Shown here in pieces: positions 1-5,932 of a DNA stretch of 33,713 bases; within the stretch, counting starts at the first letter, position 1, and the number at the start of each line of letters is the position of its first letter. The notes beneath the pieces were generated by a model that was not told the DNA's origin, searched no databases, and saw nothing but the letters and a program-made list of their open reading frames with translations. A program made the translations under genes and the position numbers. The DNA comes from a virus, in the IMG/VR virus record IMGVR_UViG_3300010354_000306, positions 1-33,713 of that record; one strand, given 5' to 3'.

Positions 1-123
1 AGCATCTCCCATGTTGGACTGCAGGTACGGAGTCGTGCCAAGGTTGCACTTGGCCTGCTGGTCCTCGGCGAGCTTGTAGTACCGAAGGAATTCAGGATAG
101 TAGTGGGTTAGTTCAATCTTCAT
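1..123 (-). CDS. Unknown phage protein, N-terminal part only (cut by window edge)
   Basis: The first 41 codons of a minus-strand gene that continues past the left edge of the window. The visible N-terminus begins MKIELTHYYPEFLRYYKLAE and stays open to base 1. Its ATG (121-123) overlaps the end of the UDG-like gene by 11 bases, a tight coupling typical of co-transcribed phage genes. The stretch is rich in aromatic and charged residues with no signal peptide or membrane segment. I do not recognise the family and too little is visible to suggest a function. That the frame is real is supported by the open frame, the overlap with its neighbour, and the absence of a competing gene. Confidence 0.6.
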   Translation of the reverse strand, partial: MKIELTHYYPEFLRYYKLAEDQQAKCNLGTTPYLQSNMGDA

Positions 124-493
124 GTAGGTAGTTATAGCACTCGCGGAGGACCGTTTTCTCGTAGGAAGGATCGTTCAACTTTCGATTGAGAGGGCTGGGA
201 TGGGGAAGTTGAAAGTGCGCGATCGACAGACGGTCAAGCGCAGCAGAGGCAAAATTGCCAAGTGCTAGGACTCGCTGGTACGGCCTGGCTAATTCTAGCA
301 CTCCCCAATCGACGTTATCGGTAGAAGCCACGTCACAATCAGTTGCGTTGATGAATGACCAATGCCGGACACCCATGTCGGACATCCAACTATTGAGCCT
401 TTTGAGGGAAGGACTTGATCGGCTCCCAGTCAGGCGCGACGGATTCTGTCCCACTATCAGGATAGGTGAAATCGATTTCGACATGGGCTTCAT
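113..493 (-). CDS. Uracil-DNA-glycosylase-superfamily-like protein
   Basis: 126 aa. Two short motifs suggest the uracil-DNA glycosylase fold: a GQNPS loop at residues 15-19 close to the N-terminus, as in the water-activating loop of UDG families, and LPHPSPLNRKLND at about 96-108, resembling the HPSP-type C-terminal loop that contacts DNA. The protein is short for a full UDG (usually about 200 aa), so it may be a minimal or non-catalytic member. The GQNPS loop needs the start at 493 or the in-frame ATG nine bases later, so the gene overlaps the 3' end of the dCMP deaminase gene by about 95-104 bases in another frame. A role in excising or sensing uracil in DNA is inferred from the motifs only. 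Confidence 0.55.
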   Translation of the reverse strand: MKPMSKSISPILIVGQNPSRLTGSRSSPSLKRLNSWMSDMGVRHWSFINATDCDVASTDNVDWGVLELARPYQRVLALGNFASAALDRLSIAHFQLPHPSPLNRKLNDPSYEKTVLRECYNYLHED

Positions 494-953
494 CGCACAT
501 TCTACGACTTAGTTCAAATGATTGTTTCCACTTCTCAGGAACATCCTGCTTCGGCATCACGATACGCTTGATCCCTACTTGGATCATCCCCTTCGTGCAT
601 TCTGAGCAGCAAGGCAATCCATGGACGTACATCGTAGCACCGTTGAGAGAGACTCCAACGAGACTAGCGTTGTAAATCGCATTCATCTCGGCGTGCACGA
701 TGTACCGGTACTTCAGCTCACGGTTGGCTAACCGCTCAGGATTATCAGAGATCCCACGAGGAAATCCATTGTAACCCTGAGACAGTACCTGGCCGTGGTC
801 GCCTACCGCGACCGCGCCAACTTTAGTGGACGGATCCTTTGACCAGGATCCGACCTGTTGGGCTAGGCGGATGTACCGTTTGTCCCATTTGATCTGCTGT
901 TCACTCGGTATACTCACTTGGTTCGATATACTCGCGCAGTGTACGGTGCTCAC
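390..953 (-). CDS. cd: dCMP deaminase
   Basis: 187 aa, close to T4 Cd (193 aa). Deoxycytidylate deaminase converts dCMP to dUMP, feeding dTMP synthesis. The zinc-site signature is complete: HAE at residues 87-89 (His ligand and catalytic Glu) and a Cys pair in PCCSEC at 114-119, followed by the usual MIQVGIKRIV strand. The SKDPSTKVGAVAV stretch at about 38-50 is the family's conserved N-terminal part. The start used is GTG at 951-953, which overlaps the stop of the upstream gene; no clear Shine-Dalgarno sequence is seen, and an internal GTG at codon 13 is an alternative. The last ~100 bases double as the start of the UDG-like gene. In T4-type phages this enzyme works beside the dCMP hydroxymethylase, also present here. 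Confidence 0.92.
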   Translation of the reverse strand: MSTVHCASISNQVSIPSEQQIKWDKRYIRLAQQVGSWSKDPSTKVGAVAVGDHGQVLSQGYNGFPRGISDNPERLANRELKYRYIVHAEMNAIYNASLVGVSLNGATMYVHGLPCCSECTKGMIQVGIKRIVMPKQDVPEKWKQSFELSRRMCDEAHVEIDFTYPDSGTESVAPDWEPIKSFPQKAQ

Positions 954-1267
954 TTAGTGTACGATGTACCGTCGCTGAGCGACATTAACCCAAAGGTGAG
1001 GTTGAGTTTCAACCACGGCCCATTTTGATCTTCGCCTTCGACGAGTTCCGCTGTAAATCCTCCAGTGCACGAGTATCCGTTACGAGCTGCCTGCTTCAAG
1101 CGCTCACGCGCGGCTTGACGGATCTCGTAGATCTCGGGTACTCTTGCCTGTCCATCCATATTACCCCATTCCCAGTTAGAATGTGTCATCCATGCATGAA
1201 CCTCCTCAAAGTCGAAAGTATCCATGATCTCGTCGATCTGCTCCTGAATTGCTTCTTGGCGTGTCAT
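950..1267 (-). CDS. Conserved phage protein of unknown function
   Basis: 105 aa from the ATG at 1265-1267 (MTRQEAIQEQIDE). An upstream in-frame start at 1345 exists but would overlap the HNH gene, whose stop is at 1272; starting at 1267 leaves a 4-base gap, so I prefer it. The protein has a charged helical N-terminal half and a C-terminal half with NGYSCTGGF and a strand-like WLKLNLTFGLMS run near the end. No catalytic motif is recognised. Its stop overlaps the GTG start of the dCMP deaminase gene, suggesting they are co-translated. Soluble; function unknown. Confidence 0.7.
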   Translation of the reverse strand: MTRQEAIQEQIDEIMDTFDFEEVHAWMTHSNWEWGNMDGQARVPEIYEIRQAARERLKQAARNGYSCTGGFTAELVEGEDQNGPWLKLNLTFGLMSLSDGTSYTK

Positions 1268-1271
1268 TTGA

Positions 1272-1814
1272 TTAAGTTCTGTCTTCGTTATTATTACAGG
1301 CTGCCTTACCAGGGCCGTGTCGATCCAATTTGGATGGAGATACATGTTTTCTGCAAAAGATACAGTAGCATTCTATTTTCTTTGGAGATTCGCGTCCCTT
1401 CAGTGAATCTGAAATTTTTTTCTTGCATCGTTCCGATTGCTTTCTACCGCGATTAGCGTCTGAGATTTTTTGTCTAGTTAATGCTGACGGTGGTCCCAAT
1501 TTCATCCCAGTCGTCGGGCTTCTTCTGCCTTTTAGTTTTTCACTTATCTTGTTGTAATCGGTATTGGCCACTCTCTTCGCAATATGCTCAGGTGATTGTT
1601 TGTATCCGTCCAATGATCTTGCACCAAGCCAATGCTTCTTAAGACTGTTGTATGCCTGAGCATCTTCATAGTGCCCATATTGCTCATATAATGCCAGATG
1701 CGCTTTAGCGTGCTCTTCAGGAGTCAGATAGACAATATTGCTATCGTCGTCCGTCCCTCCCTGATGCTTAGGAATTACGTGGTGTCGGTGGAATCCTTTT
1801 TTCTTAGGTAACAT
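1272..1814 (-). CDS. Free-standing HNH homing endonuclease with NUMOD3 repeats
   Basis: 180 aa. The N-terminus carries the HNH core: HRHHVIPKHQGG at about 9-20, then N26 and a LTPEEHAKAH helix at about 30-39. The middle has three NUMOD3-like DNA-binding repeats of the form KIS(D/E)..KGR (about 89, 116 and 133), followed by a Cys/His cluster near the C-terminus (CYC, FC, RH, C) that could hold zinc. This is the layout of phage homing endonucleases that cut a cognate site in related genomes and spread by repair. The gene sits between the dCMP hydroxymethylase gene and a small conserved gene and looks richer in A+T than its neighbours, consistent with recent arrival. The start codon (1812-1814) is buried in a hairpin and lies just downstream of a late-promoter box. 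No intron is visible. Confidence 0.88.
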   Translation of the reverse strand: MLPKKKGFHRHHVIPKHQGGTDDDSNIVYLTPEEHAKAHLALYEQYGHYEDAQAYNSLKKHWLGARSLDGYKQSPEHIAKRVANTDYNKISEKLKGRRSPTTGMKLGPPSALTRQKISDANRGRKQSERCKKKISDSLKGRESPKKIECYCIFCRKHVSPSKLDRHGPGKAACNNNEDRT

Positions 1815-1850
1815 AGTTTAGAAATGAAGATAACCTTCTTTCCAAACTAT
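1813..1850 (-). promoter_or_regulatory. RNA hairpin burying the HNH start codon
   Basis: On the minus strand, arm ATAGTTTGGAAAGAAG (1850-1835), loop GTTAT, then arm CTTCATTTCTAAACTAT (1829-1813). Pairing is complete apart from one G-U wobble and one bulged A. The 3' arm takes in the first two bases of the ATG, and the only purine-rich Shine-Dalgarno-like run (AAGAAGG) is in the 5' arm and loop. Transcripts reading through from the hydroxymethylase gene would carry the whole hairpin and should translate the endonuclease poorly. Confidence 0.7.
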
Positions 1851-1855
1851 TTATC
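1848..1855 (-). promoter_or_regulatory. Late promoter box GATAAATA (HNH gene)
   Basis: Minus strand GATAAATA, matching the NATAAATA late-promoter core of T4-type phages, 33 bases before the HNH start codon and just after the hydroxymethylase stop. Using T4 late-promoter geometry the transcript would start near 1842, inside the 5' arm of the hairpin, so the late mRNA would lack its basal half. Confidence 0.6.
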
Positions 1856-1858
1856 CGA

Positions 1859-2548
1859 TTACTCGCGATAATTGGGATCAATGAGAGAAAAATGTCTAGA
1901 ATACACGTGGAGTGAACCGACCTGCCAGGTCAGAGTACCCATGCCATAGCGGCAGTCGCCCTTCATGTTGAGGTCGTCAAGCAAACGGTTCATCACCTCG
2001 TGCTGCCAGGCACGGTCATTCTTATAGCCAAAGACGACGTCATTGGAACGCATCTGAACGACGGCATGCAGGTTGTCATTGCGGATCATGTACTGCACAG
2101 CATTGGTACACATGAAGTCCGACATGTCGTCTCGGTTGTACTCCGAGTGCATGGACGGTCGGGTGTAGATCATGACAGCACGGCGGCTGTTAGGATTGGC
2201 CAACAGCTCGAGCATCACGGACCAGTACTGCTTGTGGTTTTTGGAGGAATAGATCGCCCAGCCATAGTTGGAATTGATCTCTCCGTTCTTGGAGGCGACC
2301 ATCTGCCAGATCTTCGGGGCACCTCCGCGGATGTCAGCGACCTTCAAAGACTGGGAATCATACCACTCGATCTCGCGGCGAACGTAGTCCCAATTAACCT
2401 CACCGAAGATAGCATCTTCATCTGCCAAGAAGGAGGCGCCGACCAATTCGATGGTCTTGACGCCTGTCTTGTCGTTTACGAAGTTACCAGCAGCGAGGGC
2501 AGACTTGAAGTGCTCTCGGATGTCTTTGACTTTAAGAATTGGAAGCAT
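1859..2548 (-). CDS. 42: dCMP hydroxymethylase (thymidylate synthase family)
   Basis: 229 aa, near T4 gp42 (246 aa). A thymidylate-synthase-fold enzyme. The catalytic Cys is C147 in DFMCTNAVQY. The nucleotide-choice position, Asn in thymidylate synthases (GLPFN), is Asp here: RSNDVVFGYKND places D178 there. In T4 gp42 the matching residues are C148 and D179, and this Asp selects cytosine, so the product is 5-hydroxymethyl-dCMP rather than dTMP. SNYG at 93-96 and SRRAVMIYTRPS at 121-132 are the phosphate-binding region. The start codon overlaps the upstream Nmad1-like gene by 17 bases. Together with dCMP deaminase it implies control of the cytosine pool and probably hydroxymethylcytosine in the phage DNA. 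A plain thymidylate synthase is less likely because of D178. Confidence 0.85.
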   Translation of the reverse strand: MLPILKVKDIREHFKSALAAGNFVNDKTGVKTIELVGASFLADEDAIFGEVNWDYVRREIEWYDSQSLKVADIRGGAPKIWQMVASKNGEINSNYGWAIYSSKNHKQYWSVMLELLANPNSRRAVMIYTRPSMHSEYNRDDMSDFMCTNAVQYMIRNDNLHAVVQMRSNDVVFGYKNDRAWQHEVMNRLLDDLNMKGDCRYGMGTLTWQVGSLHVYSRHFSLIDPNYRE

Positions 2549-2888
2549 TGTCTTTCTTACGGTTGGGTCGGTTCAGGAAGTCACGCTTAGGATCTTGTCC
2601 GTCGATGCCACCGCGAATGAACGAGACGGCAAAAGACGAGTAGTTGATCAGATCTTTGGCTGAATCTTCGAGAGACTCGAAGTTGGGATTGTAGTTGGGA
2701 TCGTTTTCCATGGCCTCGAGCACCGAACGCATACGAAGGATCTTGGTATGCATGATGTCTAGGATGGAAGCAAAGCCGCGCGGATAGTAGTCCGCTTGTC
2801 GGATCGTGCTGTTAGGATTTTGATAGTCGTTAGACTTCTTGAGTTGCAGCTCGGCACACTCGTGGAGAACTTTGATGGATTCCTTCAT
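2532..2888 (-). CDS. Nucleotide-modification-associated (Nmad1/DUF1599-like) protein
   Basis: 118 aa, soluble and mostly helical. The segment KKSNDYQNPNST (about 17-28) followed by a conserved ILDIMHTKILRMRSVLE helix and LEDSAKDLINYSSF resembles the Nmad1 family (formerly DUF1599), found in phages with modified nucleotides and thought to act on or bind modified bases. The assignment is from recall of the family pattern and is moderate. The neighbour supports it: it overlaps the dCMP hydroxymethylase gene by 17 bases and is presumably co-translated with it. A promoter box lies directly upstream. Confidence 0.6.
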   Translation of the reverse strand: MKESIKVLHECAELQLKKSNDYQNPNSTIRQADYYPRGFASILDIMHTKILRMRSVLEAMENDPNYNPNFESLEDSAKDLINYSSFAVSFIRGGIDGQDPKRDFLNRPNRKKDNASNS

Positions 2889-2896
2889 AGTGTTAG

Positions 2897-2924
2897 ATCT
2901 TAAACTGTATGGGACGGTTGTAAA
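2897..2924 (-). promoter_or_regulatory. Promoter TTTACA-N16-TAAGAT
   Basis: Minus strand -35 TTTACA (2924-2919), 16-base spacer, -10 TAAGAT (2902-2897). The -10 ends 8 bases before the ATG of the Nmad1-like gene, so the transcript would have almost no leader. Member of the window's recurrent TKTAC / TARNAT promoter family. Confidence 0.55.
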
Positions 2925-3512
2925 TCACAAAAGGATCAGGCCTAACCCGGCATCGTGGATTTTGTTCTTATTGAGGAACGAATCTCCTCGAACATATTGA
3001 GATGGCCTGCGATAAATCATTCGGCTGTCAGCCAGAACCTTAGGTCCGATAATTCCGGTGAAAGCCACATCGGCCTCATAACTCTTAAAATCGATGTTCT
3101 GAATTCCGTAGAAGACAACATAGTCCAGAAGACCGGCCTTCGCGGAACGGGTGGCATGCTTGAACATCTGGTCATTGAACGAGATCCACTTCCGGTTCTC
3201 GATCGGACGAACCTTAATCTCGCACCGAGCATCCTCCCCCGGAGAGCGGCAGTCTGACCATCCACAGTAACGGCGAACATCTAAATTCTTGCAAAGTGCG
3301 TCGTATCCAAAGTGAGGGCATTCCTCCTTGGTCACGCGGCGACCTCCAGTTCCGTGGAGAAAGGCCTGTTGCCCAAAGACGCCGACCATCGAGTTGTTGA
3401 TCTTTTTCTGCAGCGTGTCTCCAGGTTGGAGACTGCGAGAGGTGTTGAAAATTTCTGTGCCTTCGGCAATGGCAAAATCCACAGACTCTTTAGTTAGTTT
3501 GATGCGAGTCAT
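2925..3512 (-). CDS. Unknown Cys-rich phage protein, possible PD-(D/E)xK nuclease
   Basis: 195 aa from the ATG at 3510-3512 (MTRIKLTKES). This start is favoured over an upstream one because GGAG sits 6 bases before it and because a small gene ends just ahead. The central part has five cysteines (about 65, 74, 83, 88, 97) around acidic residues, then CEIKVRP with E98 and K100, and a later LLDYVVFYGI strand. An Asp some 25 residues before an E-x-K on a strand recalls the PD-(D/E)xK nuclease core, and the Cys cluster could hold zinc, but no specific family is recognised. Function unknown; a DNA-cutting or DNA-binding role is a guess. Confidence 0.6.
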   Translation of the reverse strand: MTRIKLTKESVDFAIAEGTEIFNTSRSLQPGDTLQKKINNSMVGVFGQQAFLHGTGGRRVTKEECPHFGYDALCKNLDVRRYCGWSDCRSPGEDARCEIKVRPIENRKWISFNDQMFKHATRSAKAGLLDYVVFYGIQNIDFKSYEADVAFTGIIGPKVLADSRMIYRRPSQYVRGDSFLNKNKIHDAGLGLILL

Positions 3513-3513
3513 A

Positions 3514-3651
3514 TTAGCTCCAGCGGTTGTAGCGATCCTTGCGGACGTAACTGCCTTTACCGCGGCGGGTCTTGTGGACCTGACCACCGAGGTTTAGGCC
3601 TGAGGTGAAGATCGAACGGAGCTTCAGCTGATGTTGTTGAACGAGTTTCAT
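3514..3651 (-). CDS. Small basic phage protein (45 aa)
   Basis: 45 aa, starting MKLVQQHQLKLRS and ending KGSYVRKDRYNRWS. Very basic, with Arg, Lys and Tyr in the C-terminal half, suggesting nucleic-acid binding. The ATG at 3649-3651 is 3 bases after the stop of the preceding gene, and its stop (3514) lies 1 base before the ATG of the next gene, whose GGAG ribosome site is inside this frame. That packing is the main evidence that it is real. No clear Shine-Dalgarno sequence precedes it, so it may depend on translational coupling. Function unknown. Confidence 0.6.
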   Translation of the reverse strand: MKLVQQHQLKLRSIFTSGLNLGGQVHKTRRGKGSYVRKDRYNRWS

Positions 3652-3654
3652 AAA

Positions 3655-4083
3655 TCAGGAAACGGGGGTCCAGCCCTTAAGGCGACGGGGAAGGCCAAGA
3701 GCAGTGCGGACGGTGTCCTCGCTGGCAACGTAGGTCTTGCCGTTGGTCTGAGAGACGAGGCTGAACGGCTTCGCATAACGAGCGCGCTTGTAGCCTCCGA
3801 TCTTGAAGGTGTCGTTCCCGATGCGGACAGCTGCCTCGAGGTGTTCGGACTTCAGACCGAGCCACGTCAGATTGGCGACGAGGTACTCGCGCTCGCGGTC
3901 AACGGTGTTGCCGTTCCGGTCGAACGTGGCCATGTCGATCGTGATCGACGCAGACTTCTCGCTGAACTTGGCACGACCGGCAGTGAGCTTGATACCGTAA
4001 CGGCACTCAATGTCACGGATGGCCATCTGGAGCTCTTCGCGAATAGTCTGAATCGAGGGCTTGTCGAACGTGGTGATCTTCAT
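3655..4083 (-). CDS. Conserved phage protein of unknown function
   Basis: 142 aa, soluble. It opens MKITTFDKPSIQTIREELQ, with a predicted helix and then strands, and ends in a segment with FKIGGYKRARYAKPF and GKTYVASEDTVRTALG, a pattern I recall from conserved tailed-phage proteins with no assigned role. No catalytic motif is visible. A TGTACA / TAGGAT promoter box lies immediately upstream; its AGGA may also act as ribosome-binding site. It begins a short unit with the 45-aa and 195-aa genes. Confidence 0.7.
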   Translation of the reverse strand: MKITTFDKPSIQTIREELQMAIRDIECRYGIKLTAGRAKFSEKSASITIDMATFDRNGNTVDREREYLVANLTWLGLKSEHLEAAVRIGNDTFKIGGYKRARYAKPFSLVSQTNGKTYVASEDTVRTALGLPRRLKGWTPVS

Positions 4084-4092
4084 CGTGAGACA

Positions 4093-4120
4093 ATCCTACA
4101 AAGTTCTCAGCAAATGTACA
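4093..4120 (-). promoter_or_regulatory. Promoter TGTACA-N16-TAGGAT
   Basis: Minus strand -35 TGTACA (4120-4115), 16-base spacer, -10 TAGGAT (4098-4093), ending 9 bases before the ATG of the 142-aa gene. The AGGA inside the -10 could also serve as a Shine-Dalgarno sequence. The palindromic element 4136-4186 lies 15 bases upstream. Confidence 0.5.
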
Positions 4121-4135
4121 GCTCTAAGAATTACC

Positions 4136-4186
4136 TAAGTTGTTGATACCCAACAGCCGTGCAAGCTATTGAGTATCAACTACTTA
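4136..4186. repeat. Inverted repeat at operon junction (TAAGTTGTTG element)
   Basis: Arm TAAGTTGTTGATAC (4136-4149) and arm GTATCAACTACTTA (4173-4186) are inverted repeats with one mismatch in 14, around a 23-base loop. The right arm includes the stop codon of the AEP-primase-like gene. The first 20 bases match the element at 16650-16674 in all but one position. There is no T-run, so it may be a 3'-end hairpin or a protein-binding site rather than a simple terminator. Confidence 0.6.
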
Positions 4187-5129
4187 CGGTGCGATAGGCG
4201 TACTCAATGGCGCGTTCCGCCTCGACCTTCAACGGCCGGTTCTGGTAGATCCTAGACGACTCGGCATCAAGTTGATGAATGAGCTCTGCGATCTCAGTGG
4301 AAGAGATCGGGTACTTCTGACGAATTGCGTTGCACGCGATGCTCGTCATGATCTTGTAGATCATCAGGTACCGGCCGGATCCATCGGTGTTCGCAATGAT
4401 GCGGTACTGGTTAACCATCTTCTTGTTGACGAACGGGCAATCACGGTAGGTCGACCACGTGATGGAATGGTTGGTCATTTTTTCCTTTTCCATCTCGAGA
4501 ATAGCCTTCTGGATACTCTCAGGCAACCTATCCATGAACGACTTCCCTTGCTTGTCAACGTAGGGATACTGAGCCATGAGGTCGAACGGATTCATCCACT
4601 TTCCAACATTAGTGAAGATGAAGTTATGGGCATTCGGATACTGAGCAGGAACATAGTACATGCGGCTCAGGTCCTTGGTCTGCTCATCGGCCATACCGCC
4701 AAAGTGCTTGTTGAGGGCATACCAGAAATGGCGGATCTCCTTGTTCTTAACGGGAGACGTCAGTGGGAAGACCACGCGGAATTTCGGCTTCTCCTCGGTT
4801 GAGGATGCCGTCGAGTAGCACACGAAGTAATAGGGTCGATACGGCTCGAGCATCTCATCCAGCGGCTTATCGGCACGATCGACATCTAATGCTGCCCAAC
4901 CAGCCCATTCCAACACGTTAGCGTTGGCTCGAGTTGTTCCTTCGGTGTAGATCGCTGGAGAGATGAGAGCAGAGGCTTTCTTCCCCCGCTCTCCCCTCTT
5001 CGGTTTACGACCCGGCTGCTTCGATAACTGGTACAGCAATCTCTCGAAGCTGGGCCAGTTATCGAAGTCCATTCTCTTCTCGGTCTTGTTGTCGAAGATC
5101 GAGTTGAAGATGGTCAGGCTATAGGTCAT
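4176..5129 (-). CDS. AEP-type primase-like protein
   Basis: 317 aa from the ATG at 5127-5129, which overlaps the MazG-like stop as ATGA; a longer in-frame start is less likely. It carries a pattern of archaeo-eukaryotic primase (AEP) domains: WAALDVD at 78-84 supplies the D-x-D metal pair, KFRVVFPL at 116-123 fits the middle motif strand, and DLSRMYYVP at 153-161 fits the third motif seen in plasmid and phage RepB/primpol-like proteins. The C-terminal ~120 residues form a helical domain with an SSTEIAELIHQL segment. T4 uses a DnaG-type primase (gp61), so this would be a second or replacement primase, or a nucleotidyltransferase with another task. No helicase domain is fused. Moderate confidence. 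Confidence 0.55.
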   Translation of the reverse strand: MTYSLTIFNSIFDNKTEKRMDFDNWPSFERLLYQLSKQPGRKPKRGERGKKASALISPAIYTEGTTRANANVLEWAGWAALDVDRADKPLDEMLEPYRPYYFVCYSTASSTEEKPKFRVVFPLTSPVKNKEIRHFWYALNKHFGGMADEQTKDLSRMYYVPAQYPNAHNFIFTNVGKWMNPFDLMAQYPYVDKQGKSFMDRLPESIQKAILEMEKEKMTNHSITWSTYRDCPFVNKKMVNQYRIIANTDGSGRYLMIYKIMTSIACNAIRQKYPISSTEIAELIHQLDAESSRIYQNRPLKVEAERAIEYAYRTVSS

Positions 5130-5524
5130 TCCAGGCGATGGAGCAATCCGACATTGTCGCAGTGAGAGGGAGCGACCCATCCCTCAGGCTTGATCAGGTC
5201 AGGAAGACCGAGAGGATTCGGTCTACTCGCCTTGATACCAACCTGCTTCGCCATGTTTGCTGCATGGACACGATCCCAGGCAATGTAGGGATCGATGTCC
5301 AATGCATTCAACGTGCCGATAGCAACGACGCATAGATCGATCAGAGCATCAGTCACGTCTTCCATCTCATTCGTGTTCTTCATCTCATCCAGTTCTTCCT
5401 GAAGGAAACGAATACGAAACTCGAGGAAAGACTTGAGTGTCTCCGCGTCCATCTCGCGCACAACTTTATTCACGCCAAACTTGGCGTGCATGTCGGCGAT
5501 ATCCTGTGGCCAATCTTTAGACAT
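5126..5524 (-). CDS. MazG-like all-alpha NTP pyrophosphohydrolase
   Basis: 132 aa, mostly helical. The metal-site pattern of the all-alpha NTP pyrophosphatase superfamily is visible: FLQEELDEM (about 40-48) gives the E-x-x-E half and MEDVTDALIDLCVVAIG (about 53-69) the E-x-x-D half. A WDRVHAANMAKQ segment (about 83-94), typical of phage MazG/PRA-PH-like proteins, follows. Such enzymes hydrolyse (d)NTPs to monophosphates and pyrophosphate; the preferred nucleotide cannot be read here, though the modified-cytosine setting makes a pool-cleaning role attractive. It overlaps the upstream gene by 8 bases and the downstream one by ATGA. Confidence 0.75.
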   Translation of the reverse strand: MSKDWPQDIADMHAKFGVNKVVREMDAETLKSFLEFRIRFLQEELDEMKNTNEMEDVTDALIDLCVVAIGTLNALDIDPYIAWDRVHAANMAKQVGIKASRPNPLGLPDLIKPEGWVAPSHCDNVGLLHRLE

Positions 5525-5897
5525 CGGCAGATCCTTTCGGTTCTTCCTTCGTCTCAGCAGCTCCGAAGTTGAACTCCATCTGTGAGCTATCAGAAGGATC
5601 CTCGGTTACGCTCTCAGGTGCCTCGAAGCCCATGGTCGCTGGATCCGGCTGCAGGTACTTGGTGTAGTCAGTGTTGGGGTCGTACGAATCCTCGAGTTTT
5701 TCGTGTTCCACAAATTGGAACGTACCATGATCGACGTAAAATCCGCAGCCCTTAACGAAAGCGTGGAATTCATCCAGCAACGAGGTAAGGTCCAGATTGT
5801 CGTCATGAATCTCATAAGTGATAGTTGCCCTTGGGATTGATCCGTCGGAGTTTTCGGAGACGTAGCGATTCCTGTTGTGCGTGAACATGTATGGCAT
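5517..5897 (-). CDS. Conserved phage protein of unknown function
   Basis: 126 aa. The N-terminal 65 residues (ATITYEIHDDNLDLTSLLDEFHAFVKGCGFYVD) look like a small alpha/beta domain; the C-terminal 50 residues are acidic and probably disordered (PESVTEDPSDSSQMEF). The start at 5897 is preceded by AGGA at 7 bases; an ATG at codon 4 is an alternative. It lies directly after DNA polymerase with its own promoter box, and its stop overlaps the MazG-like gene by 8 bases, so the two are probably one unit. Function unknown. Confidence 0.65.
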   Translation of the reverse strand: MPYMFTHNRNRYVSENSDGSIPRATITYEIHDDNLDLTSLLDEFHAFVKGCGFYVDHGTFQFVEHEKLEDSYDPNTDYTKYLQPDPATMGFEAPESVTEDPSDSSQMEFNFGAAETKEEPKGSADV

Positions 5898-5903
5898 GTT
5901 AGT

Positions 5904-5932
5904 ATCCTATGTTGGTTGTTGTTGGTTGTAAA
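5904..5932 (-). promoter_or_regulatory. Promoter TTTACA-N17-TAGGAT
   Basis: Minus strand -35 TTTACA (5932-5927), 17-base spacer made of CAA-type repeats, -10 TAGGAT (5909-5904), then exactly 6 bases to the ATG at 5897. If used, the transcript would be leaderless. The AGGA could instead be a ribosome site. The box begins at the DNA polymerase stop codon. Confidence 0.55.

Noticed and set aside
1268-1345. Upstream start (1345) for the conserved gene ending at 950
   Set aside because: It would overlap the end of the HNH gene, while the ATG at 1267 leaves a clean 4-base gap.
2000-2590. 196-codon open frame on the plus strand
   Set aside because: It is antisense to the dCMP hydroxymethylase gene; no ribosome site and no recognisable protein features. 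All plus-strand frames in the window behave the same way, as shadows of minus-strand genes.
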